Of a stretch of 41,846 nucleotides of DNA, positions 1 through 7,874 are shown one piece after another. The translations under genes were made by a program, and so were the position numbers. Position 1 is the stretch's first letter, and each line of letters starts with the position of its first letter. A model generated the notes under the pieces. That model searched no databases. It worked only from the letters and a program-made list of their open reading frames with translations, and had not been told where the DNA came from. This DNA comes from Clostridia bacterium (lineage in GTDB: Bacteria > Bacillota > Clostridia > Oscillospirales > CAG-272): NCBI GenBank assembly GCA_017536475.1, contig JAFXHH010000005.1, positions 1 to 41,846 on the forward strand, given 5' to 3'.

Positions 1-38
1 TCTTCAATACCATACAACCGATATTGGAAGCTTTTTGG

Positions 39-64
39 CTTACCTTTTTCTCGAAAAAGGTAAG
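39..64 (-). terminator. Hairpin abutting the 3' end of tRNA-Asp
   Basis: A perfect 11-bp stem (CTTACCTTTTT with AAAAAGGTAAG, loop CTCG) touches the CCA end of tRNA-Asp. It is placed to end or process the tRNA transcript. There is no clean U-tract after it, so termination is inferred from position and stem strength. Confidence 0.45.
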
Positions 65-141
65 TGGCGACCCGAAGGGGACTCGAACCCCTGACCTCTA
101 GCGTGACAGGCTAGCGTTCTAACCAACTGAACTACCGGGCC
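65..141 (-). tRNA. tRNA-Asp (anticodon GUC)
   Basis: The reverse strand folds as a cloverleaf. The acceptor is GGCCCGG with TCGGGTC (two G-U pairs), the discriminator is G73 as expected for tRNA-Asp, and CCA is encoded (plus strand tgg, 65-67). The anticodon stem CTAGC/GCTAG encloses the loop CTGTCAC, so the anticodon is GTC. The T-loop is TTCGAGT. It lies 66 nt downstream of tRNA-Val on the same strand and is probably cotranscribed with it. Confidence 0.96.
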
Positions 142-207
142 GTTAATGAAGTAATAGGTAAGAGTGAAAAGTGAATAGGTTTCATTCCGTGGATTACTTC
201 AAATAAT

Positions 208-283
208 TGGTGGAAACAATAGGGCTCGAACCTATGACCCTCTGCTTGTAAGGCAGATGCTCTCCCAACTGAGCTATGCTTCC
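208..283 (-). tRNA. tRNA-Val (anticodon UAC)
   Basis: The reverse strand gives a 76-nt cloverleaf with acceptor GGAAGCA/TGTTTCC, discriminator A and encoded CCA. The anticodon loop CTTACAA in stem TCTGC/GCAGA reads UAC, decoding GUA and related valine codons. A consensus promoter lies just upstream at 313-341. Confidence 0.96.
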
Positions 284-312
284 AAATGCCGTTTTCTCGC
301 GGCGACTTGTAA

Positions 313-341
313 ATTATATCACATAAAAATCCTTTTGTCAA
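313..341 (-). promoter_or_regulatory. SigA promoter of the tRNA-Val/tRNA-Asp unit
   Basis: On the reverse strand TTGACA (336-341), a 17-nt spacer and TATAAT (313-318) match the consensus exactly, about 30 nt before the tRNA-Val 5' end. Confidence 0.85.
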
Positions 342-493
342 TACCTTTTTTGAAATTTTTTCAGATTTTTTTTGCAAGAAAATACAATAAATTTTGTGTT
401 AAGTTTGCTTATTATTACGGTTTAAATGGCTGAATTAATTTGTTGTTTGCTTAACTTTTTGTTGATTTAGTTAAGTTCATTTAACTTATATCA

Positions 494-541
494 TTAAAAA
501 AGATAGGGAGAGACTTGTCATTAACAGCACCCTCTCCCTAT
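494..541 (-). terminator. Rho-independent terminator after the SanA-like gene
   Basis: On the reverse strand the stem ATAGGGAGAG (532-541) pairs with CTCTCCCTAT (503-512) and is followed by CTTTTTTAATG. It lies just past the stop codon at 555 and ends the leftward run that starts at 5814. Confidence 0.75.
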
Positions 542-554
542 ATATTATATGTAA

Positions 555-1259
555 TCAATAATCGTTGGTTACGTCTCCGCTACCGTCGAGCGAAATCGTT
601 TCTCCGAGATAGGTAGGCTTGGGCTTGAACAAGGAGGTTAAAAAGTCCTTGTTCCTCGCCAATATCTCTCTTACGTCCCGCATGGTCTGACCTGAATAAG
701 TGCGCTGATCCGATGCGACTCCGTATGCCTCCAAGCCGAGCGCGTCGGCGATATAGAGCGCTCTGTAAAGGTGGTATTCCTGCGTAATTATGACTACTCT
801 TTCCGCACCGAAGATCTCCTTTGCGCGATATATGCTTTCGTAAGTGGAAAAGCCCGCGTGATCCATAAAGATCTCTTCGGATTCTATTCCCTTTCCTATT
901 GCGTATTGCTTCATAGCGTTGACCTCATCGTATTCGACTGTTCCGTGGTCGCCACTCATAAGCAACTTCGATCCGCTTTTCTCCGCCATAAGCTCGTAGA
1001 CCTCGATCCCGCGCTCCACGCGGTCGCAAAGCATATCGCTCAGCGTTCCGTCGGATCTGACAAGACATCCGAGCACGATAATGCAATCCACGTCCTCAAG
1101 CTCCGCAGCCTCTTTTGCCGTTATCACGTTTTCCTTTGCGGATGACACAACGAGCGCGTTCACGCCAAAAACAAATGCCACTGCGAGCAATCCGAGTGCA
1201 AGACAAACCGATACGGTCACTCGAAAGGGCTTACTTTTAAGTATTTTGATTAATTTCAC
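555..1259 (-). CDS. SanA/YdcF-like DUF218 membrane protein
   Basis: The 234-residue protein belongs to the DUF218 (SanA/YdcF/ElyC) family, whose members act at the envelope and are linked to vancomycin sensitivity or cell-wall metabolism; the biochemical activity is unsettled. One N-terminal membrane helix (about residues 13-36) is followed by the domain core. The family pattern is visible in DCIIVLGC, the acidic SGDH, the STYESI stretch and VVIITQEYHLYRA. The reading frame could begin further upstream inside the previous gene, but GTG at 1259 is chosen because AAGGAG stands about 7 nt before it and it avoids a 35-nt overlap. It is the last gene of the leftward run, 13 nt after the DUF4003 gene, with a terminator just beyond. 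Family assignment is firm; the role is inferred. Confidence 0.85.
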   Translation of the reverse strand: MKLIKILKSKPFRVTVSVCLALGLLAVAFVFGVNALVVSSAKENVITAKEAAELEDVDCIIVLGCLVRSDGTLSDMLCDRVERGIEVYELMAEKSGSKLLMSGDHGTVEYDEVNAMKQYAIGKGIESEEIFMDHAGFSTYESIYRAKEIFGAERVVIITQEYHLYRALYIADALGLEAYGVASDQRTYSGQTMRDVREILARNKDFLTSLFKPKPTYLGETISLDGSGDVTNDY

Positions 1260-1272
1260 AAAAATCTCCTTA

Positions 1273-2271
1273 TTATCTTGCTGCCGCAGCCGCACTTGCC
1301 GCTGCACTTGCCGACATAATTGCCGCGCAGGTCGCCGCGTGCTGTGCCGCTATCATCGCGATCGTGCTTCCGATCGCGGTAGCATTCATATCATGAGTCT
1401 CGCCCGAGCGCTCACCTACAACTATCATCGCGGCGTGCATAAGTCTTTCCTTCCTCGATGCTCCAAAAAAGCCGTAGCCCTTTTGCTCCGACAGAAAAGC
1501 ATCTACCGCTTCAAGATCCGCCACGGTTTCATCGATCGAGCAATCAAGCATTGCAAGCATGCCGAGCGTGGCAAGCTCGTATTCCGTGCCGTATTTAATT
1601 CCCTTTTCGCGCAAAGCGTCGTAAAGTGCGATCGTGTTGCGGCATCGGTCCGCCGCCGTATACGCGCTATCGCTGTAAAGCGCGAGCACGTGCGAAAGCG
1701 ACTGCACCGCGTTTCTCGACTTGAACCTTTCCAAAAGAACGTTATAGCAGTTTTCGGTATCACGGATGACCTCGTCGTCCGAAAGGCTTGACAGCGCAAG
1801 CATTACCGCAAAAACACTATCCTCGCTCGAGGTCAGAAACGGATGCTCGGACTTCATAAGATCGTATATTTTGCGGGCGCGCAAGCTTACCGTGGGGTAA
1901 ATTTCGGGTTCGACGGTATCGGACAGCATCATTGCCGCAACCGGCAGATACTCCGACGAGTAAAAATGTTCTCTGAGCTCCTTATAAAAGTCTAATGCTC
2001 TATCGAGTCTGCCCTCGGGGTCGCTGTCAAGCGAAAGCATTGTGATTATCGAGGATACCGCCGCGCCCCTGAAGTTGGAAAATACCCCTGTTTTGCTCTT
2101 TAAGATCGCGCGACATTCTTTAAGCCGATCGGCATCTGCAGATCTTCCTTTTTCGGTTATGAGTGCAGCACAAACGGGATAAAAGCAACTGTTTTCCATT
2201 GAAAACGTCTTTTTTACTACCCCTCGGTTATCAATAAAAAGCTCACAGAGCTCTCTTAAGGACTCTCTCAT
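1273..2271 (-). CDS. DUF4003 family protein
   Basis: This 332-residue protein of unknown function matches the overall pattern of DUF4003, an all-helical family common in Bacillota. It has no signal peptide or catalytic motif I recognise. Recognisable stretches include the FSNFRG block near residues 93-98 and YGFFGASRKERLMHAAMIVV near residues 275-294. The last about 40 residues are very rich in Ala and small residues and end in an Ala/Ser tail, possibly a flexible or membrane-proximal end. Its start lies 15 nt past the cysteine desulfurase stop, and the AAGGAG of the next gene overlaps its own stop region, so translation of the two is probably linked. Confidence 0.8.
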   Translation of the reverse strand: MRESLRELCELFIDNRGVVKKTFSMENSCFYPVCAALITEKGRSADADRLKECRAILKSKTGVFSNFRGAAVSSIITMLSLDSDPEGRLDRALDFYKELREHFYSSEYLPVAAMMLSDTVEPEIYPTVSLRARKIYDLMKSEHPFLTSSEDSVFAVMLALSSLSDDEVIRDTENCYNVLLERFKSRNAVQSLSHVLALYSDSAYTAADRCRNTIALYDALREKGIKYGTEYELATLGMLAMLDCSIDETVADLEAVDAFLSEQKGYGFFGASRKERLMHAAMIVVGERSGETHDMNATAIGSTIAMIAAQHAATCAAIMSASAAASAAAAAR

Positions 2272-2286
2272 TATTGAAATCTCCTT

Positions 2287-3447
2287 TTATCTTTTGATCC
2301 TCACCAGCGATTCGATTCCCTCTCGCAAGGCTTCACCAAACGCGTTTATTTCCTCCTCTGTGTTGTACTCGCTGAAGCTTACGCGGATAGTGCAGTCCGC
2401 CTCTGCTTCTGGCAATCCAAATCCGACGAGCGAGGAAGAAATATGTCTCGAATGAGACGAGCAAGCAGAACCCGCGGACACACAAAAGCCTTTCGACGAA
2501 AGGAAATTGAGCATGGTCTCGCTCTTGATATCGGGAAGTGTGAGGCTTAAAACATGGGGTGCTCTCTGTGCTGTTGGAATGTTAGGTCTCGCGCCTGCCG
2601 CGATTGCTTTTTCAGCGCAAAGATCTCGAAGGGAAACCATTTTGCCGACCGACTCGGAAATTTTTGCTCTTCCCTCTGCCGCCGCTTCGCCGAATCCGAC
2701 TATTCCCACGATATTCTCCGTACCCGACCTGAAGCCGTCTTCCTGACCGCCGCCGATAAGGTAAGGTGTAAGCTTTTTCATTTTGACGATCTCGGGGCTG
2801 ACGTAAAGTGCGCCAACTCCCTTGGGGCCGTGTATTTTATGCGCGCTGACGCTTATCATATCCGCGCCGAGCGTTTTTGCGGTAAATGGCACCTTCAAAA
2901 ATCCCTGCACGGCATCGCAATGCGTTACTGCCTCGGGACATCTTCTCTTAACTGCCGAAAACAGCCTTGCGACATTATAAACGGCACCCGTTTCGTTATT
3001 CACGAGCATGAGCGACACGAGTGCAACGTTATCGTCGAGCGCCGCCATAAATTCGCTCTCGTCAATAGCTCCACCACGAGTTGAGACTCTTACAACCTCA
3101 AAGCCGTCCTTTTCGAGCTTTCTCATCACGTTATCGACCGAGGGATGCTCGGAATCTGTGGTGATGACCTTGTTATACCTTCTTTTTCCCTTTGAATAAA
3201 GGCTTCCGAGTATCGCGGTGTTGTTCGATTCACTTCCGCAGGACGTAAAGATCAGATTCTCTGCCGACGGGTGCGAGAGACCGAGAGCCGAGCCGACCTG
3301 CTCTCTTGCGCGATCGACGAGCCTTCTCGCCTCAATTCCCATCGAGTGTCTTGAAGAAGGGTTGCCGTAGACCTCGATAGCCTCTATCATTTTTTTCTTC
3401 GCCACCGCCGAGATCTCGGTGGTGGCGCTGTTATCCAAATATATCAT
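2287..3447 (-). CDS. Cysteine desulfurase, NifS/IscS family
   Basis: This 386-residue PLP enzyme of aminotransferase class V would take sulfur from L-cysteine, leaving alanine and an enzyme-bound persulfide for Fe-S clusters or thiolated tRNA. The N terminus MIYLDNSATT is typical. Other marks are CGSESNN, NNETGA, THCDAVQ, the PLP lysine in SAHKIHGPKG (about residue 205), RSGTENI, and the active-site cysteine in SAGSACSS (about residue 328). Length is normal for the family. No iscU or thiI is adjacent, so the sulfur acceptor cannot be read from context. The start lies one base after the stop of the upstream lipoprotein gene (TAAAATG arrangement), which implies translational coupling. Confidence 0.93.
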   Translation of the reverse strand: MIYLDNSATTEISAVAKKKMIEAIEVYGNPSSRHSMGIEARRLVDRAREQVGSALGLSHPSAENLIFTSCGSESNNTAILGSLYSKGKRRYNKVITTDSEHPSVDNVMRKLEKDGFEVVRVSTRGGAIDESEFMAALDDNVALVSLMLVNNETGAVYNVARLFSAVKRRCPEAVTHCDAVQGFLKVPFTAKTLGADMISVSAHKIHGPKGVGALYVSPEIVKMKKLTPYLIGGGQEDGFRSGTENIVGIVGFGEAAAEGRAKISESVGKMVSLRDLCAEKAIAAGARPNIPTAQRAPHVLSLTLPDIKSETMLNFLSSKGFCVSAGSACSSHSRHISSSLVGFGLPEAEADCTIRVSFSEYNTEEEINAFGEALREGIESLVRIKR

Positions 3448-3448
3448 T

Positions 3449-4510
3449 TTATCTTATGTCAAAATTCTCTATCATTTTTGCAACGTCGGACAGATGAGCG
3501 TCAAACTGCTCGGGCAGTGCCGTATAGGTCACGGTATAGAATACCGCGCCCTTGACTACGATAGCCTGAAGCTGCTTATACTCCACGCCGCCGCTGACTA
3601 TCGTATAAACGTACTGCTTTGCAGGCACTTTGTCCATCTTGATATCCTCGGCAGAAACGAGCGTGTAGGAGTCGAAAATATCTTTGTATCTCGCCTCGCA
3701 TTCTGCGAAATATTCCTCAACGGTCTTGCTCTCGTCCTTAGTCATATACATCTGAACGCTTACGTTCGAGGAATCGCTCTCCGATGCGTATGCCGCGGAA
3801 AACTCGGAACGGTCATTGACTATCCAGCTATTTGGAACGAAAAATCTGTACGCGAGCTCGTCGGTAGAGATAAGCTTCATTCCATCGGGTACGGTCACCT
3901 TATCCGAATATTTTTTGTCTTCTTCATTCTTATAAGGCTCGGCAAACACGAAGTAAGGCAATATACCCGCACCGTCGCTATCGCCCTCGACCGTCTCAAG
4001 ATAAGCATCGTAGCTCTCGAGAGGTGCGCTGTAAACGAAAACGTAAAGCTCGTCCTCACATCTTGCCATTACCTGCATAAATTTGTAGTCCACGGCCTCG
4101 CTTTTCTCACCGTTGACCAGAGTGATCTTCGCCGTGTAAACGTATTTATACGCAGGCTTGCCTCCAAGCACCATAGTCTCGTGCTTGCCTGACCACTCGT
4201 AGTCCTTGAGCGACTTTGCAAAATTCTCGTTGCATTTGTTCCAATATTCTTCAACAGACAGCTCACCTGCGTCGTCGGCAACGGTAACGTTCACCGACAC
4301 GCCTGCGGATGCCGAATAATATGCGCTCGTTACGCCGCCCGTGGTATTAGGCGTCCACTGCGTAGGCACGTAAAGTCTGAATTGGTCGCCCTCGCAGGCT
4401 ACGAGCTGATATCCATCGGGCACGTCGCTATTTGAGCATGCGGCAAACGCCGAAACAAGTATTGCCAAAAGCAGCAGGGCTGCCGCGATTCTTTTTATCT
4501 TACTTGACAT
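3449..4510 (-). CDS. Lipoprotein with two tandem PsbP/DcrB-like domains
   Basis: The 353-residue protein has a short positively charged N terminus, a hydrophobic helix and a lipobox ending in Cys25 (SAFAAC), so it is probably a membrane-anchored lipoprotein. The mature part is an internal duplication. Copy 1 (about residues 31-190) starts PDGYQLVACEGDQFRLYVP and copy 2 (about 205-350) starts PDGMKLISTDELAYRFFVP; both continue into an SVEEYW/TVEEYF stretch. This layout resembles the PsbP/DcrB-like fold, but the assignment comes from pattern only. It sits between the COG4100 lyase (35 nt away) and the desulfurase (1 nt). A substrate-binding or assembly role is possible; none can be assigned. 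Confidence 0.75.
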   Translation of the reverse strand: MSSKIKRIAAALLLLAILVSAFAACSNSDVPDGYQLVACEGDQFRLYVPTQWTPNTTGGVTSAYYSASAGVSVNVTVADDAGELSVEEYWNKCNENFAKSLKDYEWSGKHETMVLGGKPAYKYVYTAKITLVNGEKSEAVDYKFMQVMARCEDELYVFVYSAPLESYDAYLETVEGDSDGAGILPYFVFAEPYKNEEDKKYSDKVTVPDGMKLISTDELAYRFFVPNSWIVNDRSEFSAAYASESDSSNVSVQMYMTKDESKTVEEYFAECEARYKDIFDSYTLVSAEDIKMDKVPAKQYVYTIVSGGVEYKQLQAIVVKGAVFYTVTYTALPEQFDAHLSDVAKMIENFDIR

Positions 4511-4545
4511 TTTGTTACTCCTGAGAAAAATTCGCTTTCATCCGT

Positions 4546-5814
4546 TTATTTATCGAAACCAAGCATTTCTTCCGCTGCCGAAAGAATACCTATCTTACCG
4601 CTTTCATACGTAAGTCCGCCCTGGAAGAACACGGTATATGGCGGTCTCATCGGACCGTCTGCGGAAAGCTCTATCGAAGCGCCCTGTACGAACGCTCCAG
4701 CCGCCATAATGACCTCATCGGTGTAGCCCGGCATTGCCCAAGGCTCAGGTGTGACGAAGGAATCGACGGGCGAGCCCTTTTGAATTCCTCTGCAAAATGC
4801 GCAGAGCAGCTCGGGTGCTCCCGTAATAACTGTCTGAATGATATCGGAACGGGTCTCGTTCCACTTGGGCGAGACGTTATATCCCATTTTTCCGAATATA
4901 TACGCCGCAAGGTGCGCCGTTTTGAGCGCCTGTGCGGTGGTGTGCGGAGCGTAGAAAAGTCCCTTGTACATATTTTTGGTCTGACCGACCGTTGCACCGA
5001 CCTCAAGTCCGCAACCGACACTCGTAAGTCTATACGACGCGAGCTCGACCGCGCGAGCAGAGCCTGCGATATATCCGCCCGTCTCTGCCATACCGCCGCC
5101 GGGATTTTTTATCAGCGATCCGATGATCATATCCGCGCCGACCGCCGTAGGTTCGATCGTTTCGGTAAACTCGCCGTAGCAGTTATCGACCACGACGTAG
5201 GTCTCGGGAGATATTCCCTTGACGAAGCTTACAAGCTCACCGATCTCGCCGACCGTGAGGGTCTTGCGATTGAGATATCCCTTGGAGCGCTGAACGAATA
5301 TCACCTTAACAGGCTTCCCTGCCGCAAGCTCGGTCTTCAAGACCTCGCCAATAGCGGCAAAATCAAATCCGCCGTCCTCGGTAAGCTCTATTTGCTTATA
5401 TCTCACGCCAAAATCTGCAAGCGAGCCGTTTCCTGCCTCACCCTGAATACCGATGACCTCCTCAAGCGTATCGTAGGGCTTACCTGCGACCGAGCACATC
5501 AAGTCGCCCGGGCGAAGCAGTCCGAAAAGTCCGATAGTCAGCGCCTGCGTGCCATTTACTATGTTGTGACGGACGAATGCCGCCTCTGCTCCGAAAACGT
5601 CTGCCCAGATGCGATCGAGCACGTCGCGTCCGCGGTCGTCGTAGCCATATCCGCTCGTCGTATCGAAGTTGGTTGCCGCGACTCTGTGCTCGCGGAACGC
5701 GTCCATTACTTTATTTGTGTTTTCAAACGAGATCTCGTCGATTTTCGCAAATATCGGCGCAAGATCTCTCTCTGCTGCCGCCGCGAGCTCATTTATTTTC
5801 TGTGAAAATTGCAT
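4546..5814 (-). CDS. COG4100 methionine gamma-lyase family protein (aluminum resistance type)
   Basis: This 422-residue PLP-dependent Cys/Met-metabolism fold enzyme belongs to the family annotated as aluminum resistance protein or methionine gamma-lyase family (PF06838). Family landmarks are TSGYGYDDRGRDVLDRIWA near residues 54-72, the FVRHNIVNGTQA block, VVDNCYGEF with its PLP-contacting Asp, the predicted PLP lysine in IGSLIKNPGGG (about residue 235), and the C-terminal RPPYTVFFQGGLTYE stretch. The true substrate of the family is not well established. In many Clostridia this gene sits near hfq or miaA, but here it heads the run leading to the desulfurase. SD AGGAGAGG lies about 12 nt before the ATG. 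No strong promoter could be picked in the 160 nt upstream. Confidence 0.88.
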   Translation of the reverse strand: MQFSQKINELAAAAERDLAPIFAKIDEISFENTNKVMDAFREHRVAATNFDTTSGYGYDDRGRDVLDRIWADVFGAEAAFVRHNIVNGTQALTIGLFGLLRPGDLMCSVAGKPYDTLEEVIGIQGEAGNGSLADFGVRYKQIELTEDGGFDFAAIGEVLKTELAAGKPVKVIFVQRSKGYLNRKTLTVGEIGELVSFVKGISPETYVVVDNCYGEFTETIEPTAVGADMIIGSLIKNPGGGMAETGGYIAGSARAVELASYRLTSVGCGLEVGATVGQTKNMYKGLFYAPHTTAQALKTAHLAAYIFGKMGYNVSPKWNETRSDIIQTVITGAPELLCAFCRGIQKGSPVDSFVTPEPWAMPGYTDEVIMAAGAFVQGASIELSADGPMRPPYTVFFQGGLTYESGKIGILSAAEEMLGFDK

Positions 5815-5977
5815 TTTGTCTTTTATCCTCTCCTGTTTTTAAAATATCACAAGGGGTTCTTATATTTATCACATACAGCAGTCGTCTTTTAATCTAAATA
5901 GTGATGGTGCTTTTCATTCTCGAGCAATCCACTCTAAAATTAAGAATTTGTATGTTCTCAAATCATTTTTATACTTT

Positions 5978-6355
5978 TCAAACCGCCATCTCAATAACTG
6001 TTTTGTTGTAAAATTTAGCAATTTGAATTGCTCCAATAGATATTTTATATTTTGCCGTAAGTTCTCCGGTACCGAAATATCTGCTCTCGTTATTTTCTTC
6101 AATGTCTTCGGGCGACACTATTCCATAATCTCCCTTTACAATTTTTCGAAGGCACGCATCAATTTCTTGGCAAAGATTTTCGTCCAACATATTAAAAAGA
6201 TTATTATCGATGTAAATATGTCCAAAATCAAAATTAACAATGGAATCAAAACCATGTGGATGACTTGAGATATCCCGTCCAATATTAGATGCACGCGATA
6301 GCTGTATTGCAATATCATTGATATCTCTTTTGTTTGCAACTTTATACAAATGCAT
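5978..6355 (-). CDS. Small protein with plasmid-related-like C terminus, third gene of the island
   Basis: This 125-residue AT-rich gene starts 2 nt after the nuclease stop (GGGAAATAATTATG, with AAAGGGA as SD), so it is almost certainly cotranslated with it. Residues 60-115 carry a pattern (KGDYGIVSPEDIEENNES, then FGTGELTAKYKISIGAIQI) that resembles small plasmid-related proteins with a GDWG..DEED..N..A..SG..I.S.Y signature; this is remembered similarity, not a search result. No catalytic residues are recognised. It may be an accessory or immunity partner of the nuclease. Another frame continues past the stop for about 25 codons (to 5914), so a 1-nt frameshift near 5990 that shortened the protein is possible but unproven. 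Confidence 0.6.
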   Translation of the reverse strand: MHLYKVANKRDINDIAIQLSRASNIGRDISSHPHGFDSIVNFDFGHIYIDNNLFNMLDENLCQEIDACLRKIVKGDYGIVSPEDIEENNESRYFGTGELTAKYKISIGAIQIAKFYNKTVIEMAV

Positions 6356-6357
6356 AA

Positions 6358-7863
6358 TTATTTCCCTTTGCCAAGCAACCTGAACAACTCGTAAAAAGAA
6401 TCTGAATCATTCAGTTCGTGCCAAGTTGCACTGAATATCTCCTTCGAATAATCATCCTTCGATGACATCACCCACACCTTTTCCTTGGAAGCAATAACAG
6501 AATACTTTGCGCCAAGTTGTTTCGCGTAACTTCTTGCTTGTATTTTTACTTCTTCTAAAAAGCTCAACGTAGGTATGCTTAATTTTGCCTCAATCAAAAA
6601 TGAAGCAGAATAATGTCCTTGACTTACAACAGGATTAATTACAAAATCAGGAATCAATTTGAAATTATGGTTTCCTACTCTTATTCTAAGCTGCTGAACA
6701 TAGTCATCTTCGGAATACCCGAGCTTTTCTATCAAATGCTTTACCAACTTATTCTCAACGTCTTTTTCTGTCGAAAAGCTTTCGTCCCCATCAATAGCAG
6801 AATACTGTAATCGTGCGACATCAGCTCCTGCCATATCCATAAGATGATTATATTGCGAGGGTAACAGTTCAATACCATTTATTCCCTGCATGTTCTTTCT
6901 TACAATCGGAACATCTTTAAAAACAACATCTTGTTGAAGCTCTTTCAAATGTACTTGTCGTATTAGATTACAATTGGAAATGTAAGTGCATCGATAATAA
7001 TAGAAGAATGGATCATTAAATCCAATCGAAACACTACGCCAAACAGATTCCACTGAGCTGACGGGAGTTCTGCGATACATCACAATCATATCTCCTGCTC
7101 GCGTGTCCGGATTCGCTTGCCAAGCAGTTATTTCGTCAGGTGTTGCCGTATTAAACGCATCTTTTGCATCTCCGCCGATAAAGTACGCACTTTTGGGCTC
7201 GGGGAGGTCATTAATAATGTAACTATCTACACCGCCTATATATTTGGGCGCAAAATCATATAAAAAAGCACACAACTCATAGGGAGACATATTATTTTTT
7301 ATTCTAAAGTTATGCAAAACTTTGCATATGTTACCGTAATAATTAAACCGTCCCTCATAATCTTTTTTCTTAGGCAAAGACGGCAGATCAATATCAAACT
7401 CATCTGCAATTAAGTTTAAAACATTGAAATTATGCTTAAAGTAATACGGCACGAATTTATCCGGATAATATATCCACAAAAATGTGCTATAGTATTCTAT
7501 TCCTCCAGATAATTCTGCAAATAAATCTTTAGCCAAAAAAGGTTCGTCACCAGCAATGCCTTTTTTGAAAACTTGTAGTATTTCATTGATCTCGCATTCG
7601 ACTTCTCCAAGTTCTGCAACGGCATAACAGGCCTGCGCTATAAAACCATCATCTGTGTCACCAACAAGATGCCGAAGAGCAGAATATGTTTCTTCAACAA
7701 TTCTCCTGCATGGACAATAATTTGAATGCAGGTTTCTAATAAATTCTGCGTATCTTATTCCAACGTCCGTAGAATACTCTCCATCAATTATATTTTCAAA
7801 AACGCTAACAGTATCATTCCCGCCAGCTTTTAAATATGTATCCCAAACGAATTTATTAAACAT
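6358..7863 (-). CDS. Predicted restriction-type nuclease: helical N-domain, EVE-like domain and PD-(D/E)XK domain
   Basis: The 501-residue protein has three visible parts. Residues about 1-220 are helical and aromatic-rich and resemble the N-terminal part of some McrB/EVE-linked proteins (LWIYYPDKFVPYY). Residues about 225-350 resemble a PUA/EVE domain, which reads modified bases: AWQANPD, AGDMIVMYRR, VRKNMQGI.G and SQYNHLMDM. Residues about 365-490 match an HsdR-N-like PD-(D/E)XK nuclease, with helix Glu in EKDVENKL, Asp406 in PDFVI, Glu425-x-Lys427 in IEAK and a following QARSYAKQLGA helix; the active site looks complete. No ATPase or methylase is adjacent, so a modification-dependent (type IV-like) defence nuclease is the inference. 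ATG at 7863 is chosen for its SD GAGGGG; a GTG at 7878 would overlap the transposase stop. Confidence 0.72.
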   Translation of the reverse strand: MFNKFVWDTYLKAGGNDTVSVFENIIDGEYSTDVGIRYAEFIRNLHSNYCPCRRIVEETYSALRHLVGDTDDGFIAQACYAVAELGEVECEINEILQVFKKGIAGDEPFLAKDLFAELSGGIEYYSTFLWIYYPDKFVPYYFKHNFNVLNLIADEFDIDLPSLPKKKDYEGRFNYYGNICKVLHNFRIKNNMSPYELCAFLYDFAPKYIGGVDSYIINDLPEPKSAYFIGGDAKDAFNTATPDEITAWQANPDTRAGDMIVMYRRTPVSSVESVWRSVSIGFNDPFFYYYRCTYISNCNLIRQVHLKELQQDVVFKDVPIVRKNMQGINGIELLPSQYNHLMDMAGADVARLQYSAIDGDESFSTEKDVENKLVKHLIEKLGYSEDDYVQQLRIRVGNHNFKLIPDFVINPVVSQGHYSASFLIEAKLSIPTLSFLEEVKIQARSYAKQLGAKYSVIASKEKVWVMSSKDDYSKEIFSATWHELNDSDSFYELFRLLGKGK

Positions 7864-7874
7864 TATAACACCCC

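Larger units (their letters stand above)
284..554. other. AT-rich intergenic region with TTAAG/CTTAA palindromes
   Basis: No gene is seen. The region holds the tRNA-Val promoter (313-341), a terminator (494-541) and between them a cluster of palindromic motifs: TTAAGTTTGCTTAT at 399-412, a half site TTAAC near 451-455, and AGTTAAGTTCATTTAACT at 469-486. The same TTAAG-N4-CTTAA pattern recurs at 17560-17658 and 39348-39366. Confidence 0.5.

Noticed and set aside
132..377. Reading frame of 81 codons on the reverse strand across tRNA-Val
   Set aside because: Its middle is a translation of the tRNA itself (SSVGRASALQAEGHRFEP type), a common annotation artefact.
4780..5805. 341-codon rightward frame opposite the COG4100 gene
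   Set aside because: Antisense shadow of a clear PLP enzyme; no SD and no recognisable family.
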